DNA of 64,000 nt. It comes from Aplidium turbinatum (lineage: Eukaryota > Chordata > Ascidiacea > Aplousobranchia > Polyclinidae). The stretch is from contig OU964932.1 in assembly GCA_918807975.1 (NCBI GenBank), positions 5,642,001 to 5,706,000 on the forward strand, read 5' to 3'. Below the pieces are notes generated by a model that was not told where the DNA came from, ran no database searches, and was given only the letters and a program-made list of their open reading frames with translations. This document shows positions 11,051 to 23,299 of this stretch, in pieces. A program made the translations under genes and the position numbers. Position 1 is the first letter of the stretch, and each line of letters opens with the position of its first letter.

Positions 11051-11738
11051 TTAGAAGTAAGACTGTTTAGTGATTCTTTATTATTGGTTTTACCTTCACA
11101 ATTTTGTTTGCTAGTATGAGTATCAGAATTACTTTCTAAAGATGTTTCATCTATGTTAAATCGGAGTACCTTTGCTAGTTCTGTCTGTACAGTGTGTGTG
11201 GTAGGCTAGCTGATTTATTTCTCTTTGTACTGCCTTTTTATGCAGTGTTTTGTCAGCTTAGTTTGCATTTTCGCCATCATTCAAATATAGCTAAAAATAA
11301 ACCAGACAATGAACTTTGTTATCATTATTTTCTTTGTCACAGTTTCTATTATTATTTTTCTTTATTTCCATTGAGTGACCATTAAGGGACGTGACTAAAT
11401 TTGCGTTCGAACTAATGCGTTTGCAAGGTTGCAGCCAAATTCCGAAAAGAGACTTAATATCTTTGCCGATTTAAAGCCAATACAGTTTGCTGCACAGTGC
11501 ACATGTTGTGGAGATAAAAACATGAGCAAATCCGATTCTCTGGTCGACTATGCTTGTGTGATATCGTACAGCTTATAGATTGGTGTTTTTTCATCGTCTT
11601 TTGTAATGCCCAGTAATGTTAATTTTGCCATCCACTACGTGTGAATAGAGAGGAATGTTTTTTCTTCTTGAAACACTTCATATGAAAGTTTCTCCTATTT
11701 CTCTATATTTATAGAGAAAATAGTTGGCCACGCCCCAA
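11051..11738. other. no feature recognised
   Basis: About 690 bp of AT-rich sequence. The minus strand may continue the N-terminal part of the transposase-like gene for a short way, but no motif supports it. Confidence 0.45.
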
Positions 11739-11747
11739 CACTTCAAC

Positions 11748-11930
11748 CGGAATGGCCCGTTTCGGTGAGTCCGATCCCTTAACGGGGAATTTTTTTAATT
11801 TTTTTTAAAAAATTATCGGGTACCGTAGCCTAATTATCATTGCCGTTTTAGGGTTAGGAGTTAGGGTTAGAGGTTAGGAACTCACCGAATCAGACTCACC
11901 GAATCGGACTCACCGAATAGTAGCAGACCC
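11748..11930. mobile_element. palindromic MITE with telomere-like core (TCGGTGAG type)
   Basis: TTCGGTGAGTCCGAT (11,761-11,775) is exactly complemented at 11,903-11,917. Between the arms lies TTAGGGTTAG, TTAGGAGTTAGG and similar telomere-like sequence (11,848-11,880). The 9-bp sequence CACTTCAAC flanks it at 11,739-11,747 and 11,931-11,939 and is taken as the target duplication. No coding capacity. Confidence 0.78.
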
Positions 11931-12247
11931 CACTTCAACAGTGTAAAATGTTAACAATGTGTAAGGTTATGGAGAGAAACGAGATGTCAACCGCTTTTAC
12001 GCTACCTTGGTGATCCAGCATTGTGCGACCGAAAGTGAAGGATGGGTGGTTGAGCAAAATTGCAACTCCACCTGCAGCATGTTGTTGGCTTGAAGTGGAG
12101 TGAAAAAGTGCTCTTCCGCTACTTCACTCACTTTCCATAAGGCTTCACGGTTAGTTAAAGATTTGATTTCTTGTAAGAAGTATTAATTTGTGTTTTGGAC
12201 TGGTTGAGGCTGGTCAACAAAGCGTTGCGTTTTGTTTTGTCACCAAG

Positions 12248-12534
12248 TCCATTACAATTTAAAAACAGTATTGAAGCGTATAAAGTCTTTTTTTTAGGTT
12301 ATTGGTTTATGTTTATTGTTGTCGTGGATTAGTTAGGACTTGCCTCGTGGGCGGTGCTAGGTTTGTATACAGACCCACATGTACACTTATGGTGTTCTTT
12401 GCCATCAACAATCGAAATGTCACCACACTTACAATTCATGATTATTGATTACAACTGAACAGTCAGTGTCTGTGCATAAGCTAAAATAATTGTTTGTTCA
12501 GTGTGTAGGGTTTTGGGTTATCTTAAGCCCACAG
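12248..12534. repeat. duplicated LTR flank, copy 1
   Basis: Matches 19,000-19,282 closely (ACAGTATTGAAGCGTATAAA, GTATACAGACCCACATGTAC). In both places it leads straight into a BEL-type LTR, so flank and LTR were copied together. Confidence 0.85.
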
Positions 12535-13039
12535 TGTAGGGTTTTAGCTATCTGAATGCTGCCTTTTTGTTATTAAAAGGGATAGTTTAATCTGTCTTGT
12601 CTGTTCTAGTCTGGGGGTATGATTAGGCTACCTACAAAAATTAAACAAGTTAAATGAAATTAAATATTTTTATTATTAATCAAAGCTACAAACTTTGCTA
12701 TTCGGGAAATTGAGAAATATGTCTAACCAATTTAGTTTATTGCGACGAGTGTCAGATGAGCGACATTCTCCCGTCGTGAATTTAACCTTCTTCCGTTGTT
12801 CAGTCTGTTCTCTTTCAAAGTTCGTCTCTGAGTGTGTGCATTTTTCAATTCCCCGCTTATTTCATAATATACCGGTAGTGAAGAGTGGCATTTGTAGGGA
12901 AGCGTGACCTAGATTCCGTGAGAGCGGACTTTAGGTTTCGAATTTTTGCAACGTTGAAATGCATTTTGCAATTCTGATAAGTTCCGGTTAAATGTTCTCA
13001 AAATATAAGTTTGTTGGTTAAAACATGGTACATGTTACA
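12535..13039. mobile_element. solo BEL/Pao LTR (fossil)
   Basis: 505 bp beginning TGTAGGG and ending TGTTACA, matching the LTRs at 19,283-19,747 and 23,300-23,792. No BEL internal sequence adjoins it on either side. Confidence 0.8.
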
Positions 13040-13750
13040 CACTTCCCTCCTTACGGCAAAATAACAGATAAACCATATCACAATAAGACGATACGTGATG
13101 CAAATACTATACTATACAGGTGTGGTTATAAGATACTTCCCAAAGAAAATTAAAAATTGTAGGCAAACAGTTAGTAGGGGAAGACACCTGACCCCCCTCC
13201 TTTTGTAGGATGAGATTAGATGCACACAGAAGCAAGTATACCACAGTTAATGGTTTCCATGGTTTCCACACACACACACAGCTTACACATACACCTCCGG
13301 CTCCAGGCCAGTCACATCACCTCTGGCCCGGAGCCAGAGTTGAAAAAAATGGCCGGAGTTCGTTCTATCACTACTTATTTTCTTCACTTTGCTGTTGTAC
13401 TTGGCAGACAGTTATGTGAAAGAAAAAAAAGGACAATTTCTATTTGCTTACCAGTAAGCGTTTGTAACGTGACTAATTTCCTTCGCTTACAAACACCTGG
13501 CCTAAGACAATTATATAATTAAATGAATGAAGTATGCAAACAAATGACTAGCAAATCCTGACACATTTATCCAATATATTCCTTTAAGTGAGATACATTT
13601 TCAACAAGTTAAATTTACTTAACATTAAGTAGGATTTGGTTTGGCATTCTGAGGTGATAAAACGATTGATATGTTAAAGCAGTACGCGATTATCTGTCTG
13701 TATACACAATACAATATCTCAACTAAAACTCATAAGAAACCCATACTTAC
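13040..13750. other. no gene recognised; short CA repeat
   Basis: About 710 bp. CACACACACACA occurs at 13,267-13,280. The 100-codon plus-strand frame at 13,220-13,522 runs through this repeat and has no motif. Confidence 0.5.
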
Positions 13751-13946
13751 AACATTTTCCACCTGGCACCAACTGTACATCATACACATCGCATGATTCA
13801 TCAGGCTCAATTCGCTTCATTATAGCATGAGTTATCGATTTTGGATAAGTATAATTTGGCCAAAACAGCTCTGTTTCAGTTTTGAACCAATTGCATGGAA
13901 CACATTCAACTTCATTAGTTGTCATAAATATTACAACTTGATACAT
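13751..13946 (-). pseudogene. first exon of a DUF4806-type gene
   Basis: An ATG-started frame reads MYQVVIFMTTNEVECVPCNW and then LFWPNYTYPKSITHAIMK, ending at a GTAAGT donor. The pattern VVxFxxTNEVxxVPxxW then WPPY is the usual N-terminus of the many invertebrate proteins that end in a DUF4806 domain. No matching next exon follows nearby; the only DUF4806-like sequence seen is at 25,348-25,797. It is probably an isolated gene fragment. Confidence 0.55.
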
Positions 13947-14189
13947 TATGTACGGTAGTTAACATATGTTCCTAAAATGAAAAATATGGAAGTGGCTATA
14001 TTATTACCACATACAGCCGTGTCACAAAAAAAAAAAAACATTTACAAAATGCAAGCAGCTCTCTCGTAGCATGATTGTGAGCAGAGCTGGGTCAATTACT
14101 GAGTTTCCAGTTCAATTACATTACAATTACACCATCAAAATTTTTAATTGCATTGTTCAGAAATTTTCAATTTACAATAATAACTTATG

Positions 14190-15728
14190 AAGTGGCTATT
14201 CTTACCACATATTGTAAATATAGCCTCTGAGGGTATATACACACATTCCTTAGAGCAGTGCTTTTCAACCTGTGGGATGGTACGCACTTGTGCGGATGAA
14301 AAAAATTGTAATGCGGATGACAAACGTGAGGCGGATGAAAATAGCCCATGGTTTTTACTTTTCGTTACGTGCAATAATTTATATAAGCCGTATAGTAATT
14401 GGCAATAGCCCTGTGTCTTTGATTCTTTCATGCTAATTCAGTCTTTTCATGTGGTTGGCCGTTACCCGTTACAAGGTTGCCAGTTCTGCGGTTTTTTGAA
14501 ATTGTACTATTTTTGATTTGAAATCAAAGGAAAATTTCAGCAGTCGTCGTTGCGGGTTTTTGGGCTAGGTGTATGTTTTGGTTGCGGTTTTATAGTTTAT
14601 AATATAATTTAAAAGTGTACTACTTGTTGAAGTTAACACGAGAATGTAGCCTACCGTATGGCTATATTGCAACACGTTTGGGCGTTTTGGTCCAAGTGAT
14701 TAAGGATGTTTATAATCTAATAGGTAGCTCGCCCAATGTCGTCAAATTGAATTCGGTCCATATCTGTATGTTGTCATGCCATCGCCTTGGTGGTCTGCCT
14801 CCTTTTCTTTTTCCGTTAATTTTACCGTCCTTGCAGATTTTGCTTACTCCGTATTTTTTGATCCATACCCTTCCATTGTTATTCCACAAATAAGAAAATA
14901 AATATAGCTGCAAACTAACTACTTTTTTTATTTGTGCGGATAAAAATTTCGTGAAATCAAAAAGTGCGTACCGCTGTTTTAAAGGTTGAAAAGCACTGCC
15001 CTAGAGCATGACCCATTCTCTCATCCTTCGTCAATAACAAAGAACGAAACAACAACGAAGAGAAAACTGCATACGTAACCTTTCAATTCAAGGTTTTTTT
15101 TGATAACTGTGTTAGTTCACGAGCTGTGTCTTGGGTTTACATTCCGACGGTATGAGTTTGACACTGCACCGTAGCGCTTTTTTTTATTATAAAAGCTTGA
15201 TTGAAAAGTCAAGCGACTCAATGGCCAATAGTGCGTTTTTTTTTTGGTGTGTAATTTGAGCACGACTATATTTTTCATGTCTTTTCAAATAGGAGTGATA
15301 GAGTTTACGCAGTTTTGCTGAAATTTGAGAATCTCTCTTGGTGAATTTTCGTTTGCCAAACAAACTTGCACATGATTTTTGAGTTAAATTTTTATTTGAA
15401 TTGTTAGCCTAGTTTAAGATGACTGATTCGACGCACTACATTTCTACTGTTAATAAGCAAGTTTGGTGGCTGTCAATATAAACAATATTACTTATCAAAA
15501 ATTTTTTTTATTGGAGTATAATTTGAGGGTTTTGGTTTGAAATTTTATTGATACCACCTTCATACGTTTATTATGCATGCGCGACTTCACGTTTTGCAAA
15601 AAGATGCGAGATGACGTAATCAACATGTCTGAGCACATACTAAGGTCAAACATTTTGCTTGAGTGGTACGTGTGTAAATACAGCCTCAGAGGCTATATTT
15701 ACAATATGTGGTAAATATAGCCACAGCC
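14190..15728. mobile_element. inverted-repeat element with 11-bp flank duplication
   Basis: GTGGCTATTCTTACCACATA near the left end is complemented by TATGTGGTAAATATAGCCAC near the right end, and CCTCTGAGG lies just inside both. AATAACTTATG flanks at 14,179-14,189 and 15,729-15,739. The 11-bp length is unusual; Mutator-like elements (9-11 bp) are the nearest fit. No transposase was seen. A hAT-like MITE is inserted in it. Confidence 0.78.
14256..14998. mobile_element. hAT-like MITE nested in the 14,190 element
   Basis: Ends are CAGTGCTTTTCAACCT and AGGTTGAAAAGCACTG. Flanks are CCTTAGAG (14,248-14,255) and CCCTAGAG (14,999-15,006), an 8-bp duplication with one change. GGTACGCACTT lies inside both ends in inverted form. 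743 bp, no transposase recognised. Confidence 0.88.
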
Positions 15729-15960
15729 AATAACTTATGTTTCAATCACAAGAATTAAATGTTATAATATTTATGTTCATCGATGATTTTTTAAAAGTAG
15801 AATTACATTTGATTGCAATGTAGAAGTCCCTTTTGAACCCCAACTAGCAGCTCGACAAAAGTACTGATATCATGTGTACAACTTAACAATGTAATTTGGA
15901 CCAATTTGTTTTGAAATTACAAATATTAACTGCTTTCTTCAGAAAAATCGACACCAATGT

Positions 15961-16216
15961 GCATATCGTTGGGGTAAAACCAAATGGAGTTATGTCCAAA
16001 ATCATCAAACTGAGATAACCGCAAAAAAATTGTTTGAATGTTTTTGATATCTCAAATGGATCAAACCAATCAGTGCCACAATACTTACAACCATGCCATG
16101 CTCTCCTTGTTTTGCAAACCTCGAGTGCTAGAAAGAACTACGCTCAAAAACCGAGACACTGCAATAAAACTAAAAGTGGACATAACCCAGTTTGGTTTTA
16201 CCTCAACGATATATAT
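15961..16216. repeat. short inverted-repeat element (about 256 bp)
   Basis: GCATATCGTTGGGGTAAAAC on the left pairs with GTTTTACCTCAACGATATAT on the right, followed inward by AGTTATGTCC and GGACATAACC. MITE-like; no clean target duplication. Confidence 0.75.
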
Positions 16217-17400
16217 GCAAAATATTGTAAAACATTATATAAACATAACCACTTCTAATATAAAATACATGGGCATCTGCTGTGATACTAAATCTGGTCA
16301 GCAATACAAAAACTAGCAAAAGGCATGGATAATAGGAAAAGCTGCATACGAAGTAGCATTTAATGGTAGAAGCATTTTGGTTACATTACAAATAAACAAA
16401 TCGCTTTTAAGTTTTGACACTTTGCAGATGTCTAAAACCAATGAATCACATGGGTAATCAAACAACGATTCTACTTTTGCAAACTTTTTATATATAAACA
16501 ATATAAATACCACATTTACCTTGCAATACATTCGAAACCAAACACAAATCAGTTTTAGTTTGTATGCAATTGTTTGGCATTGATACAGTCAGAACCATAT
16601 TTTTCAATTGTATTTTTTTTAAATTGCTTGCAAGCAACATGCTCAGTAGGAACTGGTCCAGAAAAATGACGTTTGCAAATATATGTTATCATTGTTTAAT
16701 GATTTGTTATCTATGGGTCATTCCATGCCAAACGTCCTGAAAATCATAAAGATCCCAGTTTGACCCTCTTCGATTTTGCTCAAACTTGGTCAAAATGTTA
16801 TTTGGCTTGATTTAGCCATACATTACAAATTTTAGCTCAATATCTATTGTAGTTTTGGAAATATGATGCTTTAAAGTTTTAGGTACCCCCTAAACTTTTC
16901 CGCATTCGGTTTTTTGGACCATTTTCAATTAACCATATTACTTGCTCCGAAGGATATATAAAGTTGATTTTTGGTAAAATGATTCACTTTTAGCTACATT
17001 ACATGATTGCCTTGTCAAAATGCAATTAATGTGCAGCATAGTCGAGTAATCAAGCCTCAAAGTAGCTCTTTTCTTCATCAAAAACAAATTTTGTGCCATA
17101 TTTGGAAGTCTGTAACTTTTTTATGAAAAGTAGGATGGTTGTTATATTTATAATGTATGCTCTTTCCCTACCAGGCAACAACTTCACCAAGTTTGATAAG
17201 TAACATTATATTTATTAGAAAGTTACAATGCATCAAAATATGCACCCCAAGCAAAAAAGTCAAAATAACGCCATCTTGTGGTATAAAAATACCCCGTAGC
17301 AAAGTGTTTACAAAATAATCTTTTTAACCTGTAGTGTTGAAGGACATTACCTAAGGAACTTGTGTACAAAGTTTTGACTTTGTCACTGGCTATGTCAATC
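16217..17400. other. no gene recognised; possible 3' flank of CACTA-like element
   Basis: About 1.2 kb with no recognisable coding motif. A 72-codon minus-strand frame at 16,313-16,531 is unidentified. It lies downstream of the transposase remnant at 17,411 and may belong to it. Confidence 0.4.
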
Positions 17401-17410
17401 TTTATGTCAA

Positions 17411-18467
17411 TCACATGGCTATGTCAATCTTTGATTTCTCTTCAAGTCTAAGAACAGTCTGTTGAATAACTTGACTGGGTTTCTTAACTAAGCGTTTTAG
17501 TTTGCCTAAATAATTTTCAAAAGGAAAAGATGAAAAATTGTTTAATAACCCAAAGTTTTTTACATCATTTACTAAGTGAACCAACCCATGCACGTTGTAC
17601 ACAAGATTGTTGCTACCATAAATTTGTGAAAAATGTTTGACAAATGCAACCAATAAACTTTGAGCAAAATCACACTTAGATGATAGATGTGCGTAAATCT
17701 GCATGCAATAAAATTCTAATTCCAACAGAAAGTAGCAAGAAATTTTTATACAATGAATCAGGAATTGTATCCTGCAGAACGACTGGACCAGTGTACAATA
17801 AAAATTGCCTAAATTCTGTGGCTTTCCACCAAGGAACTTGGTCAAGTGATTGTGGTTTTCGAGCAAATTTTTGTGCAACTGAAAATCTACATGCTAATAA
17901 TTTTTCTCATATATTTTTACGAATGAGTTTACCAAATCTTATTTTCAAAGGACCTGATAGCCACAGTGTAATTATTCTTTTTACAACTGCTAAACACACA
18001 AGATGCATAATTGGAAACTGGCTGACCATACCCAAAGATATAAAACGAAATGGACTTAAACCTTTATGATGCTCTTCGTGCACCATGTTTTCAAAACTCA
18101 AATCAGTGCGCAAGGGTGCATCAACTTCTGGAAAGAGCATCTTCACTCCATTGTGTACACCACTCTGAGTACACTTATCACAACCATAATATCCAGCACA
18201 AGATTTAACATTTTTAATGAAAAAGCGAGCTTGTGCATCACATATGACATTTTGAATTTTTACAGTGTATGTTTTATCATTGAAAACAAAGCCAACAGAC
18301 TGCAAAATATTAACTTCGTTTACAAATGCCTGCAGATATTCTTCTAAATTACTTGGCTTATGGTCGCCAGCAAAAACTCCTATTGTAAAAGGCTGCAGAT
18401 GCTGCAGTGACTTTTCATTAACCATGCCAAGGATTGGCCATAATTGATGCATTGAGCTTTTAAACAT
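17411..18467 (-). pseudogene. CACTA/EnSpm-like transposase remnant
   Basis: Two open pieces in the same direction. The upstream piece (17,907-18,467) reads FKSSMHQLWPILGMV, CDAQARFFIKNVKSCAGYYG, CDKCTQSG, APLRTDLSF and GMVSQFPIMHLVCLAVVKR. The downstream piece (17,411-17,878) ends VYNVHGLVHLVNDVKNF and FPFENYLGKLKRLVKK. These blocks are the core of an invertebrate family that I assign to the CACTA (Tnp_2-type) transposases. A segment between the pieces is lost (the usual RWKATEFR block) and there is a frame break, so it is dead. Confidence 0.72.
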
Positions 18468-18715
18468 TAATAAACACGAGGGTATTTATTTAAATAGCTT
18501 TTTATTTAATTTATTTAAATAAAATAGTATTGATTTAAATAGCTTTTAAACAAGCATTGAGCTTTTAAGCTTTTAAACAATGTTTACATTACCGTAATAG
18601 AAATTTCATCTGATAATTGCAAGCTGGAATTACAAATAAGTTCATTACGAATGTTCTTTTCAACACCAACATGATAATAAGATCCGCCAGCAATGCTTTC
18701 AATTCCAATCACTTT

Positions 18716-18990
18716 GCCATTACCAAACTGTACTGTGCCAATACCGGATTGCCTTCACACAAACTGTACAGTTTCGCCATTACCAAACTTTACTGTGCCC
18801 ATACCGGATTGCCCTTACACAAACGGTACGGTTTTGCCCGATACAGGCTTTGTATCGGACAAACTGTACCATTTTGCTGATACAATACTGTACGTTGCCG
18901 GTATTGGCCCGATACAGTGCAAACGTTATCGATACACTCGATACACGCCGATACAAATACAGTATTGGCCCAATACTGTGATGTTTGCTG
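18716..18990. repeat. 60-bp minisatellite and related GATACA-rich repeats
   Basis: Two tandem units of about 60 bp start GCCATTACCAAACT at 18,716 and 18,776 (CCATACCGGATTGCCCTTAC in the second). They run into further short repeats built on GTATTGGCCCGATACAG and its partly self-complementary variants up to TTTGCTGGGA. It probably belongs to a transposon end. Confidence 0.75.
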
Positions 18991-18999
18991 GGAAGTCCC

Positions 19000-19282
19000 C
19001 TACAATTTAAAAACAGTATTGAAGCGTATAAAGTCATTTTATTTTTTGGTTATTGGTTTATGTTTATTGTCTTGGATTCGTTAGGACTTGCCTCGGGGGC
19101 GGTGCTAGGTTTGTATACAGACCCACATGTACACTTATGGTGTTCTTTGCCATCAACAATCGAAATGTCACCACACTTACAATTCATGATTATTGATTAC
19201 AACTGTACCGTCAGTGTCTGTGCATAAGCTAAAATAATTGTTTGTTCAGTGTGTAGGGTTTTGGGTTGTCTTAAGCCCACAG
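19000..19282. repeat. duplicated LTR flank, copy 2
   Basis: Partner of 12,248-12,534. Confidence 0.85.
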
Positions 19283-19747
19283 TGTAGGGTTTTAGCTAGG
19301 TATGATTAGGCTACCTACAAAAGTTAAACAAGTTGAATGGAATTATATTTTTGTTATTAATCAAAGTTACAAAAAAAGTTACAAAATTTGCTATTCGGAA
19401 ATTGAGAAGTAATTATGTCTAACCAATTTAGTTTATTGTGACGGGTGTCAGATGAGCGACATTCTCCCGTCGTGACTTTAACCTTCTCCTTCCGTTGTTC
19501 AGTCTGTTCTCTTTTAAAGTCCGTCTCTGAGTGTATGCATTTTTCAATTCCCCACTTATTTGATAATATACCGGTAAATAGCCTATCGTGAGAGTGGTAT
19601 TTGTAGAGAAGCGTGACCTAGACTCCGTGAGAGCGGAGTTTACGTTTTGAATTTTTGCAACGTTGAAATGCATTTTTCAATTCTGATAAGTTCCGGTAAA
19701 TGTTCTCAAAATATAAATTTGTTGGTTAAAACAAGGTACATGTTACA
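19283..19747 (-). repeat. BEL element LTR (3' side)
   Basis: Begins TGTAGGG, ends TGTTACA; matches 12,535-13,039 and 23,300-23,792. Confidence 0.8.
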
Positions 19748-20146
19748 AGTGCATTTTTAATATCACCACAAAGGCACCGGTAAAAAACAGCATCACATTC
19801 ACATGATTTGATTTTTTCTTTCTTAAAAAAAGGACGTTGATAATTATGAACACAAAGAAAGTGAAAAACTATTGATTGATGTTATAAAAATTTGAAAAGG
19901 CCATGCAATCTTTTTAATAATGCAGAAGGCTTAAGTAACGGGATTTTTTTTATTGTGGCTCCAAACACAGTGTTGCCATTAATATCATTAAAGAAATTAG
20001 CTCTTTTGTGGCCAGCTTGCCCTTAAATAAACTTCTGCTGCATATTATATTCTTCTAAATACAGATATTGATAACAGCACAGTGAAGAGATCACTAAAAC
20101 TTCAAATTTGTTGGTTATTTGTTAACCTAAATACGTTGTAGATTGT

Positions 20147-20443
20147 AGGGGAGATGTGGGACCAATGCACCAATTTCTACTTTTTTTGGTCTGTATAATT
20201 TATTTTAGCATGCATTGCATTGAAAATTTCACAGTATGTACAGTTTACCGATATGCATCACATGCGCAAAAAACAATCACATTGAAATATTTTTTCAACA
20301 TATTTTAAGCATTTGAAATTTTCTGTGAAGGTGGTGCATTGGTTCCACACCTATAGGACCACTACACCACTTCAAGGGACCTATGCACCAGTTACTCAAA
20401 AGAGAAAAAAGTTACTCAAAACAAATCTAGTGCACCTCCCCAT
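20147..20443. mobile_element. MITE inserted in BEL fossil
   Basis: Begins GGGGAGATGTGGGACCAATG and ends CTAGTGCACCTCCCC, inverted over the outer 9 bases. The related BEL fragment at 6,290 is continuous across this point, so it is an insertion. A second partial copy lies at 47,219-47,390. Confidence 0.7.
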
Positions 20444-22033
20444 GATCCACATTTGATTTTCACTTTTCTAAAACACTTTTTTTGTAAATTTATAACAAAA
20501 ATTATTTATAAAAAACCAACTGCTTTTACCTCTCTCTTGGGCTATTTTCTGGTCAGCGGGCACACCTTTAATGCACAATTGAATATCCTAAAACAACAAA
20601 TCAATAGAAAATTTCAAGATTCTGGATGGAAAGAGATACAAAAGTTGGAAAGCGCTTGCTTTCGTTCCATATACCTAGGTGCACAGCACAAGAGAACTCA
20701 AGCCTTTCCATACAGAAAGGCACAGTGGACTTCATTTTTTTCGTTGACAAGGCGCAGATATGAGACAGCGCCATAGCCTTGACTAGAAGCAGAAAAATGA
20801 TGCAGTTGGTATTTTTTTATGTTGCCGAATTGCAGCGGCTTTAAACAGCGTTTGCCATTCGAAAAATTGCGAGAACCATTTCCTCCATTTATCCACATCA
20901 AGTTAGGACAATTCTGTATCCTAGTCCCACCCTAAGCCCTTTTTTATCAAGTCTTTCTGCAAAATGCGTGTAGCAAGGATTACGAGAGCTACGAACCCAA
21001 AGGGGGTCATAACTCATAAAGAGTTGATCTGGCGGATAAGATGTTTCGTTGAGTGTTGACCTCCTTTCATAACGTCTATAGCGTTGAAACCAAACTTATC
21101 ATCCAACACTGACCAGCTAACTCCTAGCACATGCTCATTTTTTTCAAAATTACCTTTATTGAAATTCACAATTGACTTAGCTCGTTCTTCCCCGGAGTTC
21201 TTCCAATCACGTCCTTGTCGGATAGCCACTTGGTCAAACGAAATCCGCCCAGTTGCATCATTTTTCATAACTGGTCCATTAAGTCAATAGCTTCTTCTGG
21301 AGTCTGTGTGGAGGTGAAGCAATCGTCCACATAGAAATTCCTGTTGACCACCTCAGAACCTTCAGGGTCAAACTTGTCTCTGAAGTCCTTTGCCACCTGT
21401 TTAAGACAGAAACCAGCACAACTAGGGGAAGAAGTGGCTCCGAAAAGATGCAATAACATGCGGTAAGGAACGGTGTCACTTCTGGTGTCTAGAAATGCGT
21501 TAACAATCAAGTATTTATTTTCGGTAAAAACCTTGACTGGGATAACACAGAAAAAGAAATTCTTCCTTTCCTCAGGCAACGTTTCGCACTTTGCAATGGC
21601 CTGCCGTTATTGCTATTTTCTACGCTTTGATTATTGTTGCTGGGACCTGGTGAAAAGTTAAGCTGCTGCCTCGGGCCAGTAGGTCCCATTTCTTCATGTA
21701 GCAGAGTGTTGTGGCGACATCCACAACCTTTTACTGTCCAAGACGGTGATTTATCGCATGACCTAACAATGTGCTTGTTGCTGAAACAATTGTAGCATCT
21801 TCCTTTATATCTGATAAAGTTTCTGTCATTAGAAATGAATTTTTTCAAAAATTCATCCTAGGCCGTGAAGCAACCATAGCTTAAACGGCACAACAGAACA
21901 AGAACAAAAACTTCCAACTGCCCTGCTATTGTCGCTAGAGCTAATTTGGCTTCGAACCTTTCCCTATTAGCCCGTAGTCTTTGATCTTCTTCGATTGTAT
22001 TTAGTTTAAGTTCGGCAAGCTTCTTGGTTAGTG

Positions 22034-22050
22034 CCCCCCCCCCCCCCCCC
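22034..22050. repeat. poly-C run of 17
   Basis: Seventeen uninterrupted C on the plus strand within the BEL fossil; a likely length-variable or assembly-sensitive site. Confidence 0.9.
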
Positions 22051-23299
22051 GTTCTTTGCCATTCACTGACAAATGTACTACGTGACGAGCACGAGCGGCT
22101 AGTCCTCTTTGATCGGCGACTAGACACCACACTCGCCGCTTCCCTTCACCGCAAAGCTGAACTTTCGACATGCGGCTCGGGTTCGGCGCTCAGTTCTGCT
22201 CGAGCAATTCTAATTTCTAGTTTCCTCTAAATGCAAGTCTGCTTTGTAGCCTCTAGTTTGCAAAACTCATTATTTGCATATTTGATCCTCTTATGTGATC
22301 CTTGCATTACGTATGTGATCCTCCATCATTGGTAGCAGCCGGTCATAAACTCGTTGAAACGATTCTTCAGCGTTTGTAAATTCTATGAGACTCTTAGCTC
22401 TCGCAGCTTTCTGGCATAATACGAACCAAGAAGCTAACTTTTTGTGTTCTTGTGTTGCTTTATCCAGAGAGAATTCCTCGGCATGAGTTTTCGGTAAAAC
22501 CGACGCTGATACCGAAGGACGGTTCTGGGTTTCCTCAGAAGATAGAGTTTCTGCTGTTTCAGACATCTTTATTTAATGCTGAAAGTTTTCAATGTATAAA
22601 GTAAGAAGTGATCAACCACACATATTGACGCAAGTCTACAAAAGATTATAAAGCAACAAAGAAATGGGAAGCCTAAAATCACTTATCCAAGGACAGCTTC
22701 TTGATAAAACAATTTGCAAACAGTGAACAAATTGTCAGCAAAGGCACTAGAACTAATTGTCTACCAATAGGCAAAATAAAACCCCAAAACTAGTGTGCCG
22801 ACTTTAGGTCACAATATGCTAATTTTGCCTGCAGAGGGCAAGAAGAAATAAACAACAAATCTGCCGTCCCACGAGAGATTGAAAACTAATATGATTTTAT
22901 CCTATATCACGAGGCTCGACCGCAAAGGCAATCTGACTGTTGTCGAATATAGATGTAAATGTTTTATTGAATTGGAGCAAAAAGCAACAAATCGAAAACA
23001 ATATTTTTGATAAATCATGGATTGTTGTTTCTGTACGCAACGAACTAAATCCCAAGTGGCTATGATTTCAGTAAATTGTTATGTCACAAAACCTTGGAAC
23101 CGACATGTTTTGCAAGGGCGTATGAAATCACCAAAATATTTCCCAAAACAAAGTGTTTTTTTCTATATTGTTTCAAGCCAAGAAACTTTCCAGTTAATCA
23201 ATTGCAGTTGATGAATCGTCAGGAGAAAGCTGCTCTACCGCCAAAAAAGGGCATTTATCAATATATTGCCATTTGTAAACACGTTAACTTCAAAGAACT

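Noticed and set aside
13220-13522. 100-codon plus-strand ORF
   Set aside because: It is driven by a CA repeat and has no recognisable motif or splice context.
18716-18836. CRISPR-like array
   Set aside because: Only two adjoining 60-bp units without spacers; this is a minisatellite in an animal genome.
20453-20776. 107-codon plus-strand ORF
   Set aside because: Partly the opposite strand of BEL pol sequence and partly AT-rich filler; no motif supports it.
22291-22566. Free-standing host gene on the minus strand
   Set aside because: It lies between BEL LTRs in the gag position and is best explained as part of that fossil.
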